Part shown: positions 7,629 to 17,707 of the stretch, in pieces
How positions within the stretch are numbered: position 1 is the first letter of the stretch
Layout: each line of letters opens with the position of its first letter
Source: an uncultured Clostridia bacterium
Lineage (GTDB): Bacteria > Bacillota > Clostridia > Christensenellales > Borkfalkiaceae
Length of the DNA stretch: 64,000 nucleotides
Assembly (NCBI GenBank): GCA_934248055.1
Contig: CAKQKI010000001.1
Span: 310,001 to 374,000, forward strand
Direction: 5' to 3'
Translations under genes and position numbers: made by a program
The notes under the pieces: model-generated
What the model was told of the DNA's origin: nothing
The model's input: the letters and a program-made list of their open reading frames with translations, nothing else
Databases searched by the model: none

Positions 7629-9322
7629 TTTATATCGCTTCTTAACTTGTAAAAATATCCGATTGCGTTATGCGCAAGCGTTTTGATTGCGGATTCGTCG
7701 AGCGGAGAAGGCATACCCACCGTTTTTAACGCGGTAAGATAGTCGACGTTCGCGCCGAGCGAAATGAACGAGTTGTATTTTTCAAACGCCGCGTCATAAT
7801 CCTTTTCCGATAAAAATAAAAAATTAAGCGCCGTAATCTGAGCGAAAACGTAATCGATATAATAAAGCGGACTTTCGTAAATATGCATCTGATATTGCCA
7901 GCGGGTGCCTTCTTCGAAATACGGCATTCCCGCCGTCGACAAAAACGGACGGTATTTTTTCTCGGTTTCAAGCCATATATCGTTTAAATCTTTACCGTTT
8001 GCGGGCTTTTCTTTATATACGCGCGTTTGAAATTCGTCGACGGCAGAGCCGTAGCATAGGAATGAAAACGCGTCGATAAAATGCTTGTATTTATAGCGCG
8101 CGGCGTCTTTGCCTACTACTTTATCGATATATTTATAACACAAAAACTCCATCGTCATAGAATGAGTTTCCGCCGTATCCATAAACGGAAGCCCTATTTC
8201 TTTATCCGCGCCCGCTTTACTCATTTCGTAACTTGCAAAAGCATGCCCCGCCTCGTGAGTGAGAACGTCGATATCGTCGGTCGTGCCGTTAAAATTCGCA
8301 AGAATAAACGGTTGATTATAAAGCGGAATATCTTCCTGATAACCGCCGCCCCATTTATTTTTGCGCGACTTAAAATCAATCGCTTCGTTTTTGAGCATAA
8401 AATCGAAAAATTCGCCCGTTTCGCCGCTCATCGCGCTATATAAATCCAACCCGCATTTCAAAAGGTCTTCGCCTTCTTTTTCGGGTTTTACATCGTCGCC
8501 GTTAAAAACAGCGGAATAATCGTAAAGTTTAAGATCGGTTATACCTAAATCTTTTGCAACGACTTCGCGCATTTCTTTTACCGCGGGAACTACGAATTCA
8601 ACGATGTTTTTTCTTAATTTTTCCACTTCTTCGACGCTATATGCAATTCTGTCCATACGCGCATATCCGAGTCCGAGATAATTATCGTACCCGAGTTTTT
8701 CGCCCATTTCGGTGCGGATTTTTAAAAGCGAAAGATAATTATTCTCCAAAAACTCTCTGTTTTCGCTCATTTTTATGCCGAGCGCGGCAAAAGCGTTTTT
8801 TCTTTCCGACCTGTCAGAAGATTGCATATACTTTTTTAAAATCGTAAACGGAATATTTTCGCCGTTAAAATCAACGCACAGCGAAGACATAAAGTCCGAA
8901 TATTCCATTGATTTCGCGCTTTCTTTTACGCATAAATCGGATATTTCGGGGTTTTCGGAAATAAGGCTTTGTTCGTACAGCGGAAAAAGAGTGGGCGGAA
9001 AAATTTTTTCAAGGTCTTTTCTGAACGGACAATTCAAAAGCGTTTCGGAATACTCTTTGCTTATAGAAAAAACCGAAGGATAATTGTCTTCATAATACTT
9101 TTTTTCTGAAATATAAAACTCGTCGGCAGTGTTTAAACTCCAACGGATAAAAGCGATGCTTTCCGCGGTTTTTAACTCCGTAAGCGTTTTTACGAGTTCG
9201 TTGCGCGCGGCTGCAACGTCATCAGCGCAAGCCGCGTTTTTAATATTTTTAATAGCCGTTTTATAAGCGTTCTTCACGTTTTCAATATCGTAACGACTAT
9301 ACGGAATTTCGGATATTTTCAT
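7625..9322 (-). CDS. M3-family oligoendopeptidase
   Basis: This 565-residue cytoplasmic metallopeptidase degrades short peptides. The zinc motif DVLTHEAGHAFASYE is at about residues 351-365, with a later glutamate in DTAETHSMTMEFL as the third ligand. The N-terminal helical half is typical of PepF/M3 enzymes, and no signal peptide is present. A terminator lies between acpP and this gene, just upstream of the ATG at 9322, so it must be read either from a promoter not identified here or from acpP read-through. It overlaps prmA by 4 bases. Confidence 0.9.
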   Translation of the reverse strand: MKISEIPYSRYDIENVKNAYKTAIKNIKNAACADDVAAARNELVKTLTELKTAESIAFIRWSLNTADEFYISEKKYYEDNYPSVFSISKEYSETLLNCPFRKDLEKIFPPTLFPLYEQSLISENPEISDLCVKESAKSMEYSDFMSSLCVDFNGENIPFTILKKYMQSSDRSERKNAFAALGIKMSENREFLENNYLSLLKIRTEMGEKLGYDNYLGLGYARMDRIAYSVEEVEKLRKNIVEFVVPAVKEMREVVAKDLGITDLKLYDYSAVFNGDDVKPEKEGEDLLKCGLDLYSAMSGETGEFFDFMLKNEAIDFKSRKNKWGGGYQEDIPLYNQPFILANFNGTTDDIDVLTHEAGHAFASYEMSKAGADKEIGLPFMDTAETHSMTMEFLCYKYIDKVVGKDAARYKYKHFIDAFSFLCYGSAVDEFQTRVYKEKPANGKDLNDIWLETEKKYRPFLSTAGMPYFEEGTRWQYQMHIYESPLYYIDYVFAQITALNFLFLSEKDYDAAFEKYNSFISLGANVDYLTALKTVGMPSPLDESAIKTLAHNAIGYFYKLRSDIK

Positions 9323-9330
9323 TTTACTCC

Positions 9331-9354
9331 AAAAAAGCCACGATTTCGTGGCTT
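9331..9354 (-). terminator. Rho-independent terminator after acpP
   Basis: Arms 9337-9343 and 9346-9352 (GCCACGA / TCGTGGC) form a tight hairpin followed on the minus strand by six T. It sits 17 bases past the acpP stop and 9 bases before the next start codon. Confidence 0.8.
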
Positions 9355-9370
9355 TGCAAAAATTTTTTAA

Positions 9371-9604
9371 TCAGTTCTTCGCGTTATCGATTATATCAAC
9401 GATATCTTTAACGGTTTTAATGTTTTCGGTCTGCTCGTCGGATATCGTAACGCCGAAATTTTCTTCCATAGAAAGAAGCATTTCAACAAGATCCAGAGAA
9501 TCTGCTCCGAGATCCTTTATAATTTCGCTCTCCAAAGTGATTTTGCTTTCGTCAACGCCGAGATTTTCGACGAGTAATTGTTTAACTTTTTCAAAGTTGG
9601 ACAT
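9371..9604 (-). CDS. acpP: Acyl carrier protein
   Basis: This 77-residue acidic helical protein carries growing acyl chains in fatty-acid synthesis. The phosphopantetheine attachment motif is exact: LGADSLDLVEML, with the serine at about residue 36. GGGAG precedes the ATG at 9604. It has its own consensus promoter and terminator, so it is monocistronic, and no other fatty-acid synthesis gene adjoins it. Length and charge are those of a housekeeping ACP. Confidence 0.95.
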   Translation of the reverse strand: MSNFEKVKQLLVENLGVDESKITLESEIIKDLGADSLDLVEMLLSMEENFGVTISDEQTENIKTVKDIVDIIDNAKN

Positions 9605-9628
9605 TTTAAAATCTCCCTTTTTTATTTT

Positions 9629-9657
9629 ATTTTATCAAAATACCGATTATTTGTCAA
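9629..9657 (-). promoter_or_regulatory. Sigma-A promoter of acpP
   Basis: On the minus strand there is TTGACA, 17 bases, TAAAAT, beginning 18 bases past the tex stop. Both hexamers match the housekeeping consensus closely, in keeping with strong expression. Confidence 0.8.
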
Positions 9658-9675
9658 CGGAATATCCCAACAACC

Positions 9676-11847
9676 TTAATTTAACCCTTTCATCGTAAGC
9701 GCGATTCTGTTCTTTTTAACGTCAACCGATTTGATTTTAACCTTAACCGCCTGCCCGACTTTAACAACGTCCGACGGGTGTTTAACGTAATTATCGGAAA
9801 GTTCGGAAATATGAACGAGTCCGTCCTGATGAACGGCAATATCTACGAACGCGCCGAAATCGGTAACGTTTCTTACAATTCCGTTTAAAATCATACCTTC
9901 TTTAAGGTCTTCTATTTTCATAATATCGGAGCGAAGCACGGGTTTAGGTAAACTGTCGCGCACGTCGCGCCCGGGCTTTAAAAGTTCTTCGATAACGTCT
10001 TTCAGCGTGTCTTCTCCGAGTCCGCATTCGTTCGATACGACCGAATACCCTTCTCTTTTCACTTTTGACGGAAGGTCAGTCAGTTTGCCGTTTTTAACGT
10101 CGTCGTCGGTATAGCCGAAATGAGTTATCAGTTTTTCCGCTCCGCCGTAAGATTCAGGGTGAACGGCGGTATTATCGAAAATATTCTCTCCGCCCGCTAT
10201 CCTTAAAAATCCCGCGCATTGAGTAAACGCTTTCTCTCCGAGTTTTGAAACTTTCATAAGTTCGTATCTCGTTGAGAATTTGCCGTTTTTCTCTCTGTAT
10301 TCAACTATATTTTTAGCAATTCCGCTGTTCAGCCCCGCAACGTAAGAAAGGAGCGACGCGCTCGCCGTATTGAGATCGACGCCAACGCTGTTTACGCAGT
10401 CTTCTACCGTGCCGCCAAGCACTTTATCGAGCCTTGCTTCGGGCATATCGTGCTGATATTGCCCTACGCCTATTGATTTCGGATCGATTTTTATAAGTTC
10501 CGCCAAGGGGTCCTGAAGTCTTCTCGCGATAGAAACCGCCGAACGCTCGGAAACGTCGTAATCGGGGAATTCTTTCGCGCCGAGTTCGCTTGCGGAATAT
10601 ACCGACGCTCCCGCTTCGCTTACCACTATGTACGCTACTTTGCCGCCGTAATCTTTAAGTAAATCGGCAATAAATATTTCCGACTCTTTCGAAGCCGTGC
10701 CGTTACCTATCGATACGACGTTTACTCCGTATTTATCAATAAGTTTTTTAACTATGATTTTTGCTTCTTCGGTTTTCTTGTCCGACGCGATCGTGGGATA
10801 TATAACCGTCTTGTCAAGCACTTTGCCCGTTTCGTCCACGACGGCAAGTTTGCAACCCGTTCTGTATCCGGGGTCGAAACCGAGAACGATTTTCCCTTTG
10901 AGCGGCGGTTGCATAAGAAGAGGACGAAGGTTTATTTCAAACGTTTTAATAGCCTTTTCCTGCGCTTCTTCGGTCAATAAAGTTCTTATTTCACGCTCGA
11001 TAGACGGTTCTATAAGTCGCGCGTACGCGTCGGCTGCCGCGCTTTTAATAATCTGAGAATACGGCGATTCGCCTTTTAAGAACGCGTTTTCGCATATACC
11101 CGTTCCGAGATTTTTATCTATCTCGATTTTTACTTTGAGCGCGCCGTCGTTTTCGCCGCGGTTAAGAGCAAGCACCCTGTGACCTTTAAGACTCGTAACG
11201 GGTTCGGAATAGTCTTTATACATTTCGTAAATACCCGCTTTCTCGCTTTCTTCGTCAAGTCCTTTCGTAAAGCACGAAGAAATAACGCCGAGTTTTATAA
11301 ACATTCTGCGAAGGCGTTTTCTGAGTTCCGCGTCGTCGCTGATTTTTTCGGCAATAATGTCTTTTGCGCCGTCAATCGCGTCTTTAACCGTTTTTACGCC
11401 GAGTTCTTCGTTAATATAAGCCTTTGCCGCATCTTCGGGAGCCGCGCCGCAAGGATCCTGAGCAAGAAACTCTTCGGCAAGCGGCGTTAAGCCTTTTGCA
11501 GCCGCTACCGTGGCGCGCGTTTTCTTTTTCTGTTTGTAAGGGCGATAAATATCTTCAACTTCGGTAAGCGTTACCGCCGCGTTTAACTTTTCGGTTATTT
11601 CGTCGGTAAGTTTACCCTGCTCGCCGATAGAACGCGCAACGTCGTCCTTTCTCTTTTCGAGATTGCGAAGATATTCGAGCCTTTCGGAAAACTCTCTTAA
11701 AACCTGATCGTCTATATGCCCCGTGAGTTCTTTTCTGTAACGGGCTATAAACGGAATGGTGTTTCCTTCGTCCAGAAGGCTGATGATATTGTCGGTGTGT
11801 TCTTGCGTAAGAGAAAACTCTTCTCTTATTTTTTCGTTAATATTCAT
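9676..11847 (-). CDS. tex: Tex-family S1 RNA-binding transcription accessory protein
   Basis: This 723-residue protein has the standard Tex layout: a helical N-terminal region, a YqgF-like RNase H fold near residues 315-450 (GKIVLGFDPGYRTGCKLAVV), tandem helix-hairpin-helix segments (NTASASLLSYVAGLN), and a C-terminal S1 domain from about 650 (EGMILNGIVRNVTDFGAFVDI). The family is linked to transcription and RNA metabolism. The start lies 12 bases after the GH13 stop, so it may be the last gene of the glycogen operon transcript, although a functional link is not implied. Confidence 0.93.
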   Translation of the reverse strand: MNINEKIREEFSLTQEHTDNIISLLDEGNTIPFIARYRKELTGHIDDQVLREFSERLEYLRNLEKRKDDVARSIGEQGKLTDEITEKLNAAVTLTEVEDIYRPYKQKKKTRATVAAAKGLTPLAEEFLAQDPCGAAPEDAAKAYINEELGVKTVKDAIDGAKDIIAEKISDDAELRKRLRRMFIKLGVISSCFTKGLDEESEKAGIYEMYKDYSEPVTSLKGHRVLALNRGENDGALKVKIEIDKNLGTGICENAFLKGESPYSQIIKSAAADAYARLIEPSIEREIRTLLTEEAQEKAIKTFEINLRPLLMQPPLKGKIVLGFDPGYRTGCKLAVVDETGKVLDKTVIYPTIASDKKTEEAKIIVKKLIDKYGVNVVSIGNGTASKESEIFIADLLKDYGGKVAYIVVSEAGASVYSASELGAKEFPDYDVSERSAVSIARRLQDPLAELIKIDPKSIGVGQYQHDMPEARLDKVLGGTVEDCVNSVGVDLNTASASLLSYVAGLNSGIAKNIVEYREKNGKFSTRYELMKVSKLGEKAFTQCAGFLRIAGGENIFDNTAVHPESYGGAEKLITHFGYTDDDVKNGKLTDLPSKVKREGYSVVSNECGLGEDTLKDVIEELLKPGRDVRDSLPKPVLRSDIMKIEDLKEGMILNGIVRNVTDFGAFVDIAVHQDGLVHISELSDNYVKHPSDVVKVGQAVKVKIKSVDVKKNRIALTMKGLN

Positions 11848-11859
11848 TTAAATCCTCTT

Positions 11860-13662
11860 TTATGCGTTATGCCAGGTAAGAATTAAGAAAGTATTCTTTT
11901 CAAGTTCGAATTTATTTCCGCAACTACCGCTGAACGGGTTATAAAGCGTTTCGTTCGAAGATATTTCGTATACGTACTCTCCCGCATTTACCGCAACCGT
12001 TATTACGGAATTTTCCATTCTTCTTTCAAATATAAATACGCCGCCTTCCGACAGCAATATTTTCGTTTCGCCGTTTTTAAATACGTTATAAGACAATCTT
12101 ATCGAAGATATTTTCTTATAAAAGTCGTATACGTCTTTATCAGCGTTGTTCCAGTCGAAGCATTTTCTGTTGAAAGGGTCTTTTTCGCCTTCCATTCCCT
12201 CTTCGTCGCCATAATAAACGCTGGGAACGCCGTATAAAGTAAACTGCAATACAACCGCAAGTTTTAACAAAGCAGTTGCCTTTTCGCGCTCGGCTGCCGT
12301 TAAAATCGATTTTGCCGCTTCGTCACGCGAAGTCGGTTCTTTATCCCGTCCGAGAACGGTCAGAACGCGGGGCGTATCGTGCGTTCCGAGAATATTCATA
12401 AGAATACGTAGCGCCGATTCGGGATAGTTGTTAAGTTGATTTTCAACCGTTTGCTTTAAAATATCGGCGTTTTTTTCTTTCAGGTAACCTATAATCGCGT
12501 TTTTAAGCGGATAATTCATAACCGAATCGAGTTGACTGCCCTGAAAATACTTCCGTCTTTTGCCGTAAGCGATTTTATTAGTTGCGTCTTCCCACACTTC
12601 GCCGATTATAACCGCGTCGGGCTTAACCGCTTTAACTCTGGTTCTTATTTTTTTTACGAAATCGGGCGGCAATTCGTCAACCACGTCAAGTCGGACGCCG
12701 TTCGCTCCGAGTTTCAGATAATGCTCTAAAACGCCGTTTTCGCCCGCTATAAAATCTTCGAATTCAAACGAATTTTTGTTTATCGTAGGTAAAACGTCAA
12801 TACCCCACCAGCATGCGTATTTATCGGGAAATTTCTCAAAAGTATACCAGTTGTAATATTTTGATTTTTTCGACTGATACGCTCCGACCGACGGAAATCT
12901 GTTGTATTTGTTGAAATACACGCTGTCGTCGCCGGTGTGATTGTAAACGCCGTCGATAATAACGCTTATGCCGAGTTTTGCCGCCGAGCGGCATAAAGAC
13001 GCAAAATCTTCGTCCGTTCCGAGATAATCGTCTATTTTAAAATAATCGCTCGTATCGTAACGGTGATTAGAGTGCGAAAGCGTTATCGGATTTAAATAAA
13101 TCGCGTTCACGTTCAATTCTTTAAGGTAAGAAAGTTTGCTTTCTATCCCTTTAAGATTGCCGCAAAAGAAATCGTCGTTAAGAATTTTACCGTTTTTATC
13201 GGGTTTAAATTCGGGCATTTCGCCCCAGGCTTTCAGCGATCCGTAATTTTTACGCGCCGCGGGATTTCCCGCTTTACAAAACCTGTCGGGAAATATCTGA
13301 TATATCACCCCGCCCGAAAGCCATTCGGGAGTTTTATAATCCGCGTCGTAAACGAGAAGTTGATACCACTCCCCGTTATCGCCCGTCGCTTCGGCGTTGA
13401 AATCTTTTCCTTTGAAATAATTTACGCCGTCTACGTTAAACCGATAAAAATATAAGCCTTTTTTAAGCGAAACGGGCAATAAAAAACTCCCGTCGCCGTT
13501 ATTTTCAAGGCGGTAATCCGTAATTCCGCCGTCGTCGTTTTTAATCGTTAATATACAAGAAGTTCCGTCCGTTATAACGCGGACCGAAAACTCTTCGTTT
13601 TCTTTAACCGCCCCGATAACGCTTTTAAAGCGTTTATCGAGCGGATTGTAATAAAAAGCCAT
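11860..13662 (-). CDS. GH13 alpha-amylase/neopullulanase-type glycosidase
   Basis: This 600-residue protein has an N-terminal beta-sandwich (about 1-110, CBM34-like) and a GH13 barrel starting at GGVIYQIFPDRF. The four conserved regions are present: VIIDGVYNHTG, GVRLDVVDELP with the nucleophile aspartate, IIGEVWED with the acid/base glutamate, and ILGTHDTPR with the third carboxylate. There is no signal peptide, so it acts in the cytoplasm, probably on maltodextrins released from glycogen. It starts 5 bases after glgP. Neopullulanase, cyclomaltodextrinase and maltogenic amylase cannot be told apart here. Confidence 0.88.
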   Translation of the reverse strand: MAFYYNPLDKRFKSVIGAVKENEEFSVRVITDGTSCILTIKNDDGGITDYRLENNGDGSFLLPVSLKKGLYFYRFNVDGVNYFKGKDFNAEATGDNGEWYQLLVYDADYKTPEWLSGGVIYQIFPDRFCKAGNPAARKNYGSLKAWGEMPEFKPDKNGKILNDDFFCGNLKGIESKLSYLKELNVNAIYLNPITLSHSNHRYDTSDYFKIDDYLGTDEDFASLCRSAAKLGISVIIDGVYNHTGDDSVYFNKYNRFPSVGAYQSKKSKYYNWYTFEKFPDKYACWWGIDVLPTINKNSFEFEDFIAGENGVLEHYLKLGANGVRLDVVDELPPDFVKKIRTRVKAVKPDAVIIGEVWEDATNKIAYGKRRKYFQGSQLDSVMNYPLKNAIIGYLKEKNADILKQTVENQLNNYPESALRILMNILGTHDTPRVLTVLGRDKEPTSRDEAAKSILTAAEREKATALLKLAVVLQFTLYGVPSVYYGDEEGMEGEKDPFNRKCFDWNNADKDVYDFYKKISSIRLSYNVFKNGETKILLSEGGVFIFERRMENSVITVAVNAGEYVYEISSNETLYNPFSGSCGNKFELEKNTFLILTWHNA

Positions 13663-13667
13663 TTAAA

Positions 13668-16103
13668 TTATTTTATTTTCTCTAAGTTCCAGATATTTTC
13701 GCAATATTCTTTGATTGCTCTGTCTGCGGAAAATCTGCCTGCGCCCGCAACGTTTATAAGCGACTTTTCAGCCCAGCCGAGTTTATCGGCATACGCGTTT
13801 TCGAGTTTTACGCGCTCCCGCTGATAATCGCTGAAATCAGCCATACACATATACGGGTCCGCAATTCTTCCGCTCGTTAAAAGGTAATCGGCAATAGATT
13901 TGAAACTTTCGCCGTTAAATCCTGCTTTAAGCGCGTCCACGACTTTCTGAAGTTTTGCGTTATTGTTGTAAAATTCGCTCGAATTATAACCCCTGTTCCA
14001 GAGTTCGTCCACTTCTCTCGCGCGCATTCCGAAAATAAATATATTATCTTCGCCTACCGCTTCGCTCATTTCAACGTTCGCGCCGTCCATAGTGCCGAGA
14101 GTAAGCGCGCCGTTTATCATAAACTTCATATTGCCCGTTCCGCTCGCTTCCTTTCCTGCCGTTGAAATCTGCTCCGAAACTTCTGCCGCAGGCATAAGAT
14201 ACTCGGCAAGCGTAACGTTATAATCTTCAAGATATACTACTTTCAGTTTGCTTTTTATGCGCTCGTCGGGATTTTTATCTATATCCGCGGCAAGATAACA
14301 AATAAGTTTAATTATTTGTTTTGCAAGGTAGTACCCGGGGGCGGCCTTTGCGGCGAAAATAAATGTTTTAGGCTGCATATTAAGGTCGGGATTTTCTTTT
14401 AAATCGTTATATATCGATATGATATTCATCGCATTTAAAAGTTGCCGCTTGTACTCGTGAAGTCTTTTTGCCTGCACGTCGAAAAGCGTGTCGGGATCGA
14501 TTATAACGCCTTGTTTGCGTTTTAAATAATCTGAAAGTTGAACTTTTTTAATGCGCTTGATTTCGTTAAGTCGGTTAAGCACGCTCCGATCTTTTGCAAA
14601 CGCTTTGAGTTTTTTAAGTTCGGCGCCGTCTTTAACGAAATCGTCGCCTATAAGTTCGGAAATAAGCGAAGACAATTCCTTATTCGATTGACACAGCCAC
14701 CTTCTGTACGCTATGCCGTTCGTCACGTTTGTGAATTTATCGGGAAAAACGTCGTTATAATCTTTAAAAATACTGTTTTTTATTATATCGGAGTGCAATG
14801 CCGAAACGCCGTTTACTTTGTGCGACGCAATAACCGAAAGATTAGCCATTCTCACCTGACCGTGACTCAGTACAGACATTCTTTCGATTTTGTCCCAGTC
14901 GCCCGGGAATTTGTTCCACATCTGACCGCAAAAACGCTGATTTATTTCTTTGATTATCGAATAAATTCTCGGAAGCCTTCTTTCGATAAGATCTTCGTTC
15001 CATTTTTCAAGCGCTTCGGGCATAACGGTATGGTTGGTATAAGCGACCGTTTTAGTTACTATATCCCACGCAGAATCCCACGAATAACCGTGTTCGTCCA
15101 TCAAAAGACGCATAAGTTCGGGTATACAAAGCGCGGGGTGAGTGTCGTTGATATGAATAGCCGCCTTGTCGGGAAGATTATCAAGCGTACCGTATCTTGC
15201 AAGATGGTCGGTAAGAATATTCTGCAAACTTGCCGAAACGAGAAAATACTGCTGTTTGAGCCTTAACGACTTCCCTTCGAAATGATTGTCCGACGGATAT
15301 AAAACCTTGCTTATAAGTTCCGCTTCGTTATTCTCTTTAAGGCTTTGCATATAGTTGCCCTGCGAGAAAGAATTCATATCGAAATTATCTATGCTTCTTG
15401 CCGCCCACAGCCTTAAAACGGAAACCGCTTCGCTGTCCTTTCCGGAAATCATCATATCGTAAGGAACGGCTTCAACTTCCGTGCAATCGACAAGGTTGAC
15501 CTTCATTCCGTTTTCCGTCCAGTTCTCAACAACTCTGCCGTCGAATTTAACCTTAAAAGTTTTATCAAGCCTTTGTGTAAGCCACACTTCGCCGCCAGGA
15601 AGCCATACGTCGGGAAGTTCCATTTGCCAGCCGTCTACGATTTTTTGTTTGAAAAGACCGTATTCGTACCTTATGGAATAACCCATCGCGGGATAATCGC
15701 CCGTTGCGAGCGCGTCCATATAACACGCGGCAAGTCTGCCGAGTCCTCCGTTTCCGAGACCTGCGTCAGGCTCCTGCTCGTAAAGATCTTCAAGCGTTAT
15801 GCCGCGCATTTTTAAAACTTCTTCGAGCGGCTTTTCGATTCCGAGATTGTAAACGTTGTTTTTAAGAGATCTTCCGAGAAGGAATTCCATACATAAATAA
15901 TATACTCTCTTACCTTTTGCGTCTTTAACTTTATAATGATACTTCTTGCGTTTTTCAAGCAGAATATCCCTTACCGTCATTACGACGGCTTTATATATCT
16001 GCTCTTCGTCCGCTTCCGCAAGCGATACGCCGAAATATCTCGAAATTTTTCCGGTAAGCGCTTCTTCTGCTTCCTTTTTAGTCATTGTGGTTTTAGAATT
16101 CAT
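13668..16103 (-). CDS. glgP: Glycogen/alpha-glucan phosphorylase
   Basis: This 811-residue GT35 enzyme releases glucose-1-phosphate from glycogen ends. The pyridoxal-phosphate site EASGTGNMKFMINGALT, whose lysine holds the cofactor, lies at about residue 650. The upstream core carries EPDAGLGNGGLGRLAACYMDA, and IHINDTHPAL is also diagnostic. The length is that of GlgP/MalP. It follows glgA by 8 bases and precedes the GH13 gene by 5, so synthesis and breakdown enzymes are on one transcript. The N terminus shows no obvious allosteric extension. Confidence 0.96.
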   Translation of the reverse strand: MNSKTTMTKKEAEEALTGKISRYFGVSLAEADEEQIYKAVVMTVRDILLEKRKKYHYKVKDAKGKRVYYLCMEFLLGRSLKNNVYNLGIEKPLEEVLKMRGITLEDLYEQEPDAGLGNGGLGRLAACYMDALATGDYPAMGYSIRYEYGLFKQKIVDGWQMELPDVWLPGGEVWLTQRLDKTFKVKFDGRVVENWTENGMKVNLVDCTEVEAVPYDMMISGKDSEAVSVLRLWAARSIDNFDMNSFSQGNYMQSLKENNEAELISKVLYPSDNHFEGKSLRLKQQYFLVSASLQNILTDHLARYGTLDNLPDKAAIHINDTHPALCIPELMRLLMDEHGYSWDSAWDIVTKTVAYTNHTVMPEALEKWNEDLIERRLPRIYSIIKEINQRFCGQMWNKFPGDWDKIERMSVLSHGQVRMANLSVIASHKVNGVSALHSDIIKNSIFKDYNDVFPDKFTNVTNGIAYRRWLCQSNKELSSLISELIGDDFVKDGAELKKLKAFAKDRSVLNRLNEIKRIKKVQLSDYLKRKQGVIIDPDTLFDVQAKRLHEYKRQLLNAMNIISIYNDLKENPDLNMQPKTFIFAAKAAPGYYLAKQIIKLICYLAADIDKNPDERIKSKLKVVYLEDYNVTLAEYLMPAAEVSEQISTAGKEASGTGNMKFMINGALTLGTMDGANVEMSEAVGEDNIFIFGMRAREVDELWNRGYNSSEFYNNNAKLQKVVDALKAGFNGESFKSIADYLLTSGRIADPYMCMADFSDYQRERVKLENAYADKLGWAEKSLINVAGAGRFSADRAIKEYCENIWNLEKIK

Positions 16104-16111
16104 ATTTCTCC

Positions 16112-17599
16112 TTAAAGTAATTCGTTGTAAATTATTTCATATTTCTTTGCCGATTCCGACCAGGAAAAATCCGTAGTCATGGCGTTATGCATAATCGCGC
16201 CCCATTCCGCGCTGTTGCCGTAAGTATAAATCGCGTCTTTTAACACGTAAAGCATTTCGTGCGCGTTATAGTTTTCGAATGAAAAACCGTTTCCGCCCTT
16301 TCTCGTATAATTAAACGGGATTATACTGTCGGCAAGACCGCCTGTTTTTCTTACTACGGGAACGGTTCCGTATCTTGCGGCTATCATCTGAGAAAGACCG
16401 CACGGTTCCTGTTTCGACGGCATAAGAAAAATATCCGCGCCCGAATAGATTTTTGACGATAAATCTTTATTATACGCTATAACCGCGCGGCATTTTCCCG
16501 AATACGCTTCCGATAAATATCTGAAATAATCTTCGTATTGCCTGTCGCCCTTGCCGAGAATAACGAGTTGAACGTTTTCGCCGAGAAGATCTTCCGCAAC
16601 GGCTTTTAAAAGATCAATTCCCTTATGCGCCACAAGGCGGGATATCATGGCTATTACGGGAACGTTTTCTTTTTCGGGAAGACCAAGCATCTTCTGAAGT
16701 TCCCGCTTGCATACTTTTTTACCCGACGCGTCGCTTTCGGAATAATTTTCAAATAAACATTCGTCCGTTGCGGGATTATAATAATTCATATCTATGCCGT
16801 TTAAAATGCCGAGCGTTTTAAAAGCGTAAGCATTTATAATCGGCGATAATCCGTGAGAAAAATAATCGTATTTGATTTCCTGCGCGTAAGTGGGAGAAAC
16901 GGTAGACACTTTATCCGCGCAAACGATCGCGCCTTTCATCAGGTTTATGCAATCGTTATACTCGACTATGCCGGTAAACTCATCTGAAAGACCGAAAAGA
17001 TCGCCCATAAGTTCCTTGCCGTATTTCCCCTGATATTCGATATTGTGTATCGTGAACATCGCCTTTATATGGTCGAATCCGTAAGTATATTTATAAACGG
17101 TTCTGAGATAAATTACAGACAATGCCGACTGCCAGTCGTGCGCGTGCAGAACGTCCGGGTAAAAATCGAGATACTGCATAAGAACGAGAGCGGCTTTTGA
17201 GAAAAACGCAAACCTTTCGCCGTCGTCGAAAAATCCGTATAATCCGCTTCTTTTAAAATAATACTCGTTATCGAGAAAATAAAAAGTAACCCCTTCGTGA
17301 ACGTAAGAAAAAACGCCGCAATACTGATTGCGCCACGAAAGCGGCACGTTGAAATTGCCTATAAATTTAATTTTGTCGCGATAAAGCGAAGAAAAATCTT
17401 TATAAAGCGGAATTACCGCTCTCACGTCGAAATTACCGTTTTTGGCAATGGCTTTCGGAAGAGAGCCGATAACGTCTGCAAGTCCGCCCGTTCCCGCAAA
17501 CGGATTTGCTTCCGACGCAACGAACATAACGCTCGGCTTTCTTTTTATTTCGATATTTAACGATGTATTGTCGCTGTCTGTTTTTTGATTCTTTTTCAT
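16112..17599 (-). CDS. glgA: Glycogen synthase (ADP-glucose)
   Basis: This 495-residue GT5 enzyme extends alpha-1,4-glucan from ADP-glucose. The N-terminal Rossmann half carries FVASEANPFAGTGGLADVIG, and the C-terminal half has MPSKQEPCGLSQMIAARYG with the catalytic-side glutamate. The classical KTGGL phosphate-binding lysine (Lys15 in Escherichia coli) is glycine 36 here. An N-terminal extension of about 20 polar residues precedes the fold. It sits between glgD and glgP; the 108-base gap to glgD holds a GC-rich hairpin (about 17,635-17,655) but no T run on this strand. Confidence 0.94.
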   Translation of the reverse strand: MKKNQKTDSDNTSLNIEIKRKPSVMFVASEANPFAGTGGLADVIGSLPKAIAKNGNFDVRAVIPLYKDFSSLYRDKIKFIGNFNVPLSWRNQYCGVFSYVHEGVTFYFLDNEYYFKRSGLYGFFDDGERFAFFSKAALVLMQYLDFYPDVLHAHDWQSALSVIYLRTVYKYTYGFDHIKAMFTIHNIEYQGKYGKELMGDLFGLSDEFTGIVEYNDCINLMKGAIVCADKVSTVSPTYAQEIKYDYFSHGLSPIINAYAFKTLGILNGIDMNYYNPATDECLFENYSESDASGKKVCKRELQKMLGLPEKENVPVIAMISRLVAHKGIDLLKAVAEDLLGENVQLVILGKGDRQYEDYFRYLSEAYSGKCRAVIAYNKDLSSKIYSGADIFLMPSKQEPCGLSQMIAARYGTVPVVRKTGGLADSIIPFNYTRKGGNGFSFENYNAHEMLYVLKDAIYTYGNSAEWGAIMHNAMTTDFSWSESAKKYEIIYNELL

Positions 17600-17707
17600 T
17601 TAATAATTCCTTTTACCGTTTTCTTTCAATAACCGCGCCCGCGGCAACGGGCGATTTTTAAAAATTCCTGTTATCGGCAACTTAGTCGCGGAGTCCTTGA
17701 AACGCGT

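Noticed and set aside
14538..15266. 242-codon plus-strand frame opposite glgP
   Set aside because: It is a shadow of glgP; the residues are rich in arginine and phenylalanine as expected from an antisense frame.
17630..17660. GC-rich hairpin between glgA and glgD as a terminator
   Set aside because: The T run lies on the plus strand only, which is not transcribed here; on the minus strand no T run follows, so it would not stop the operon transcript.
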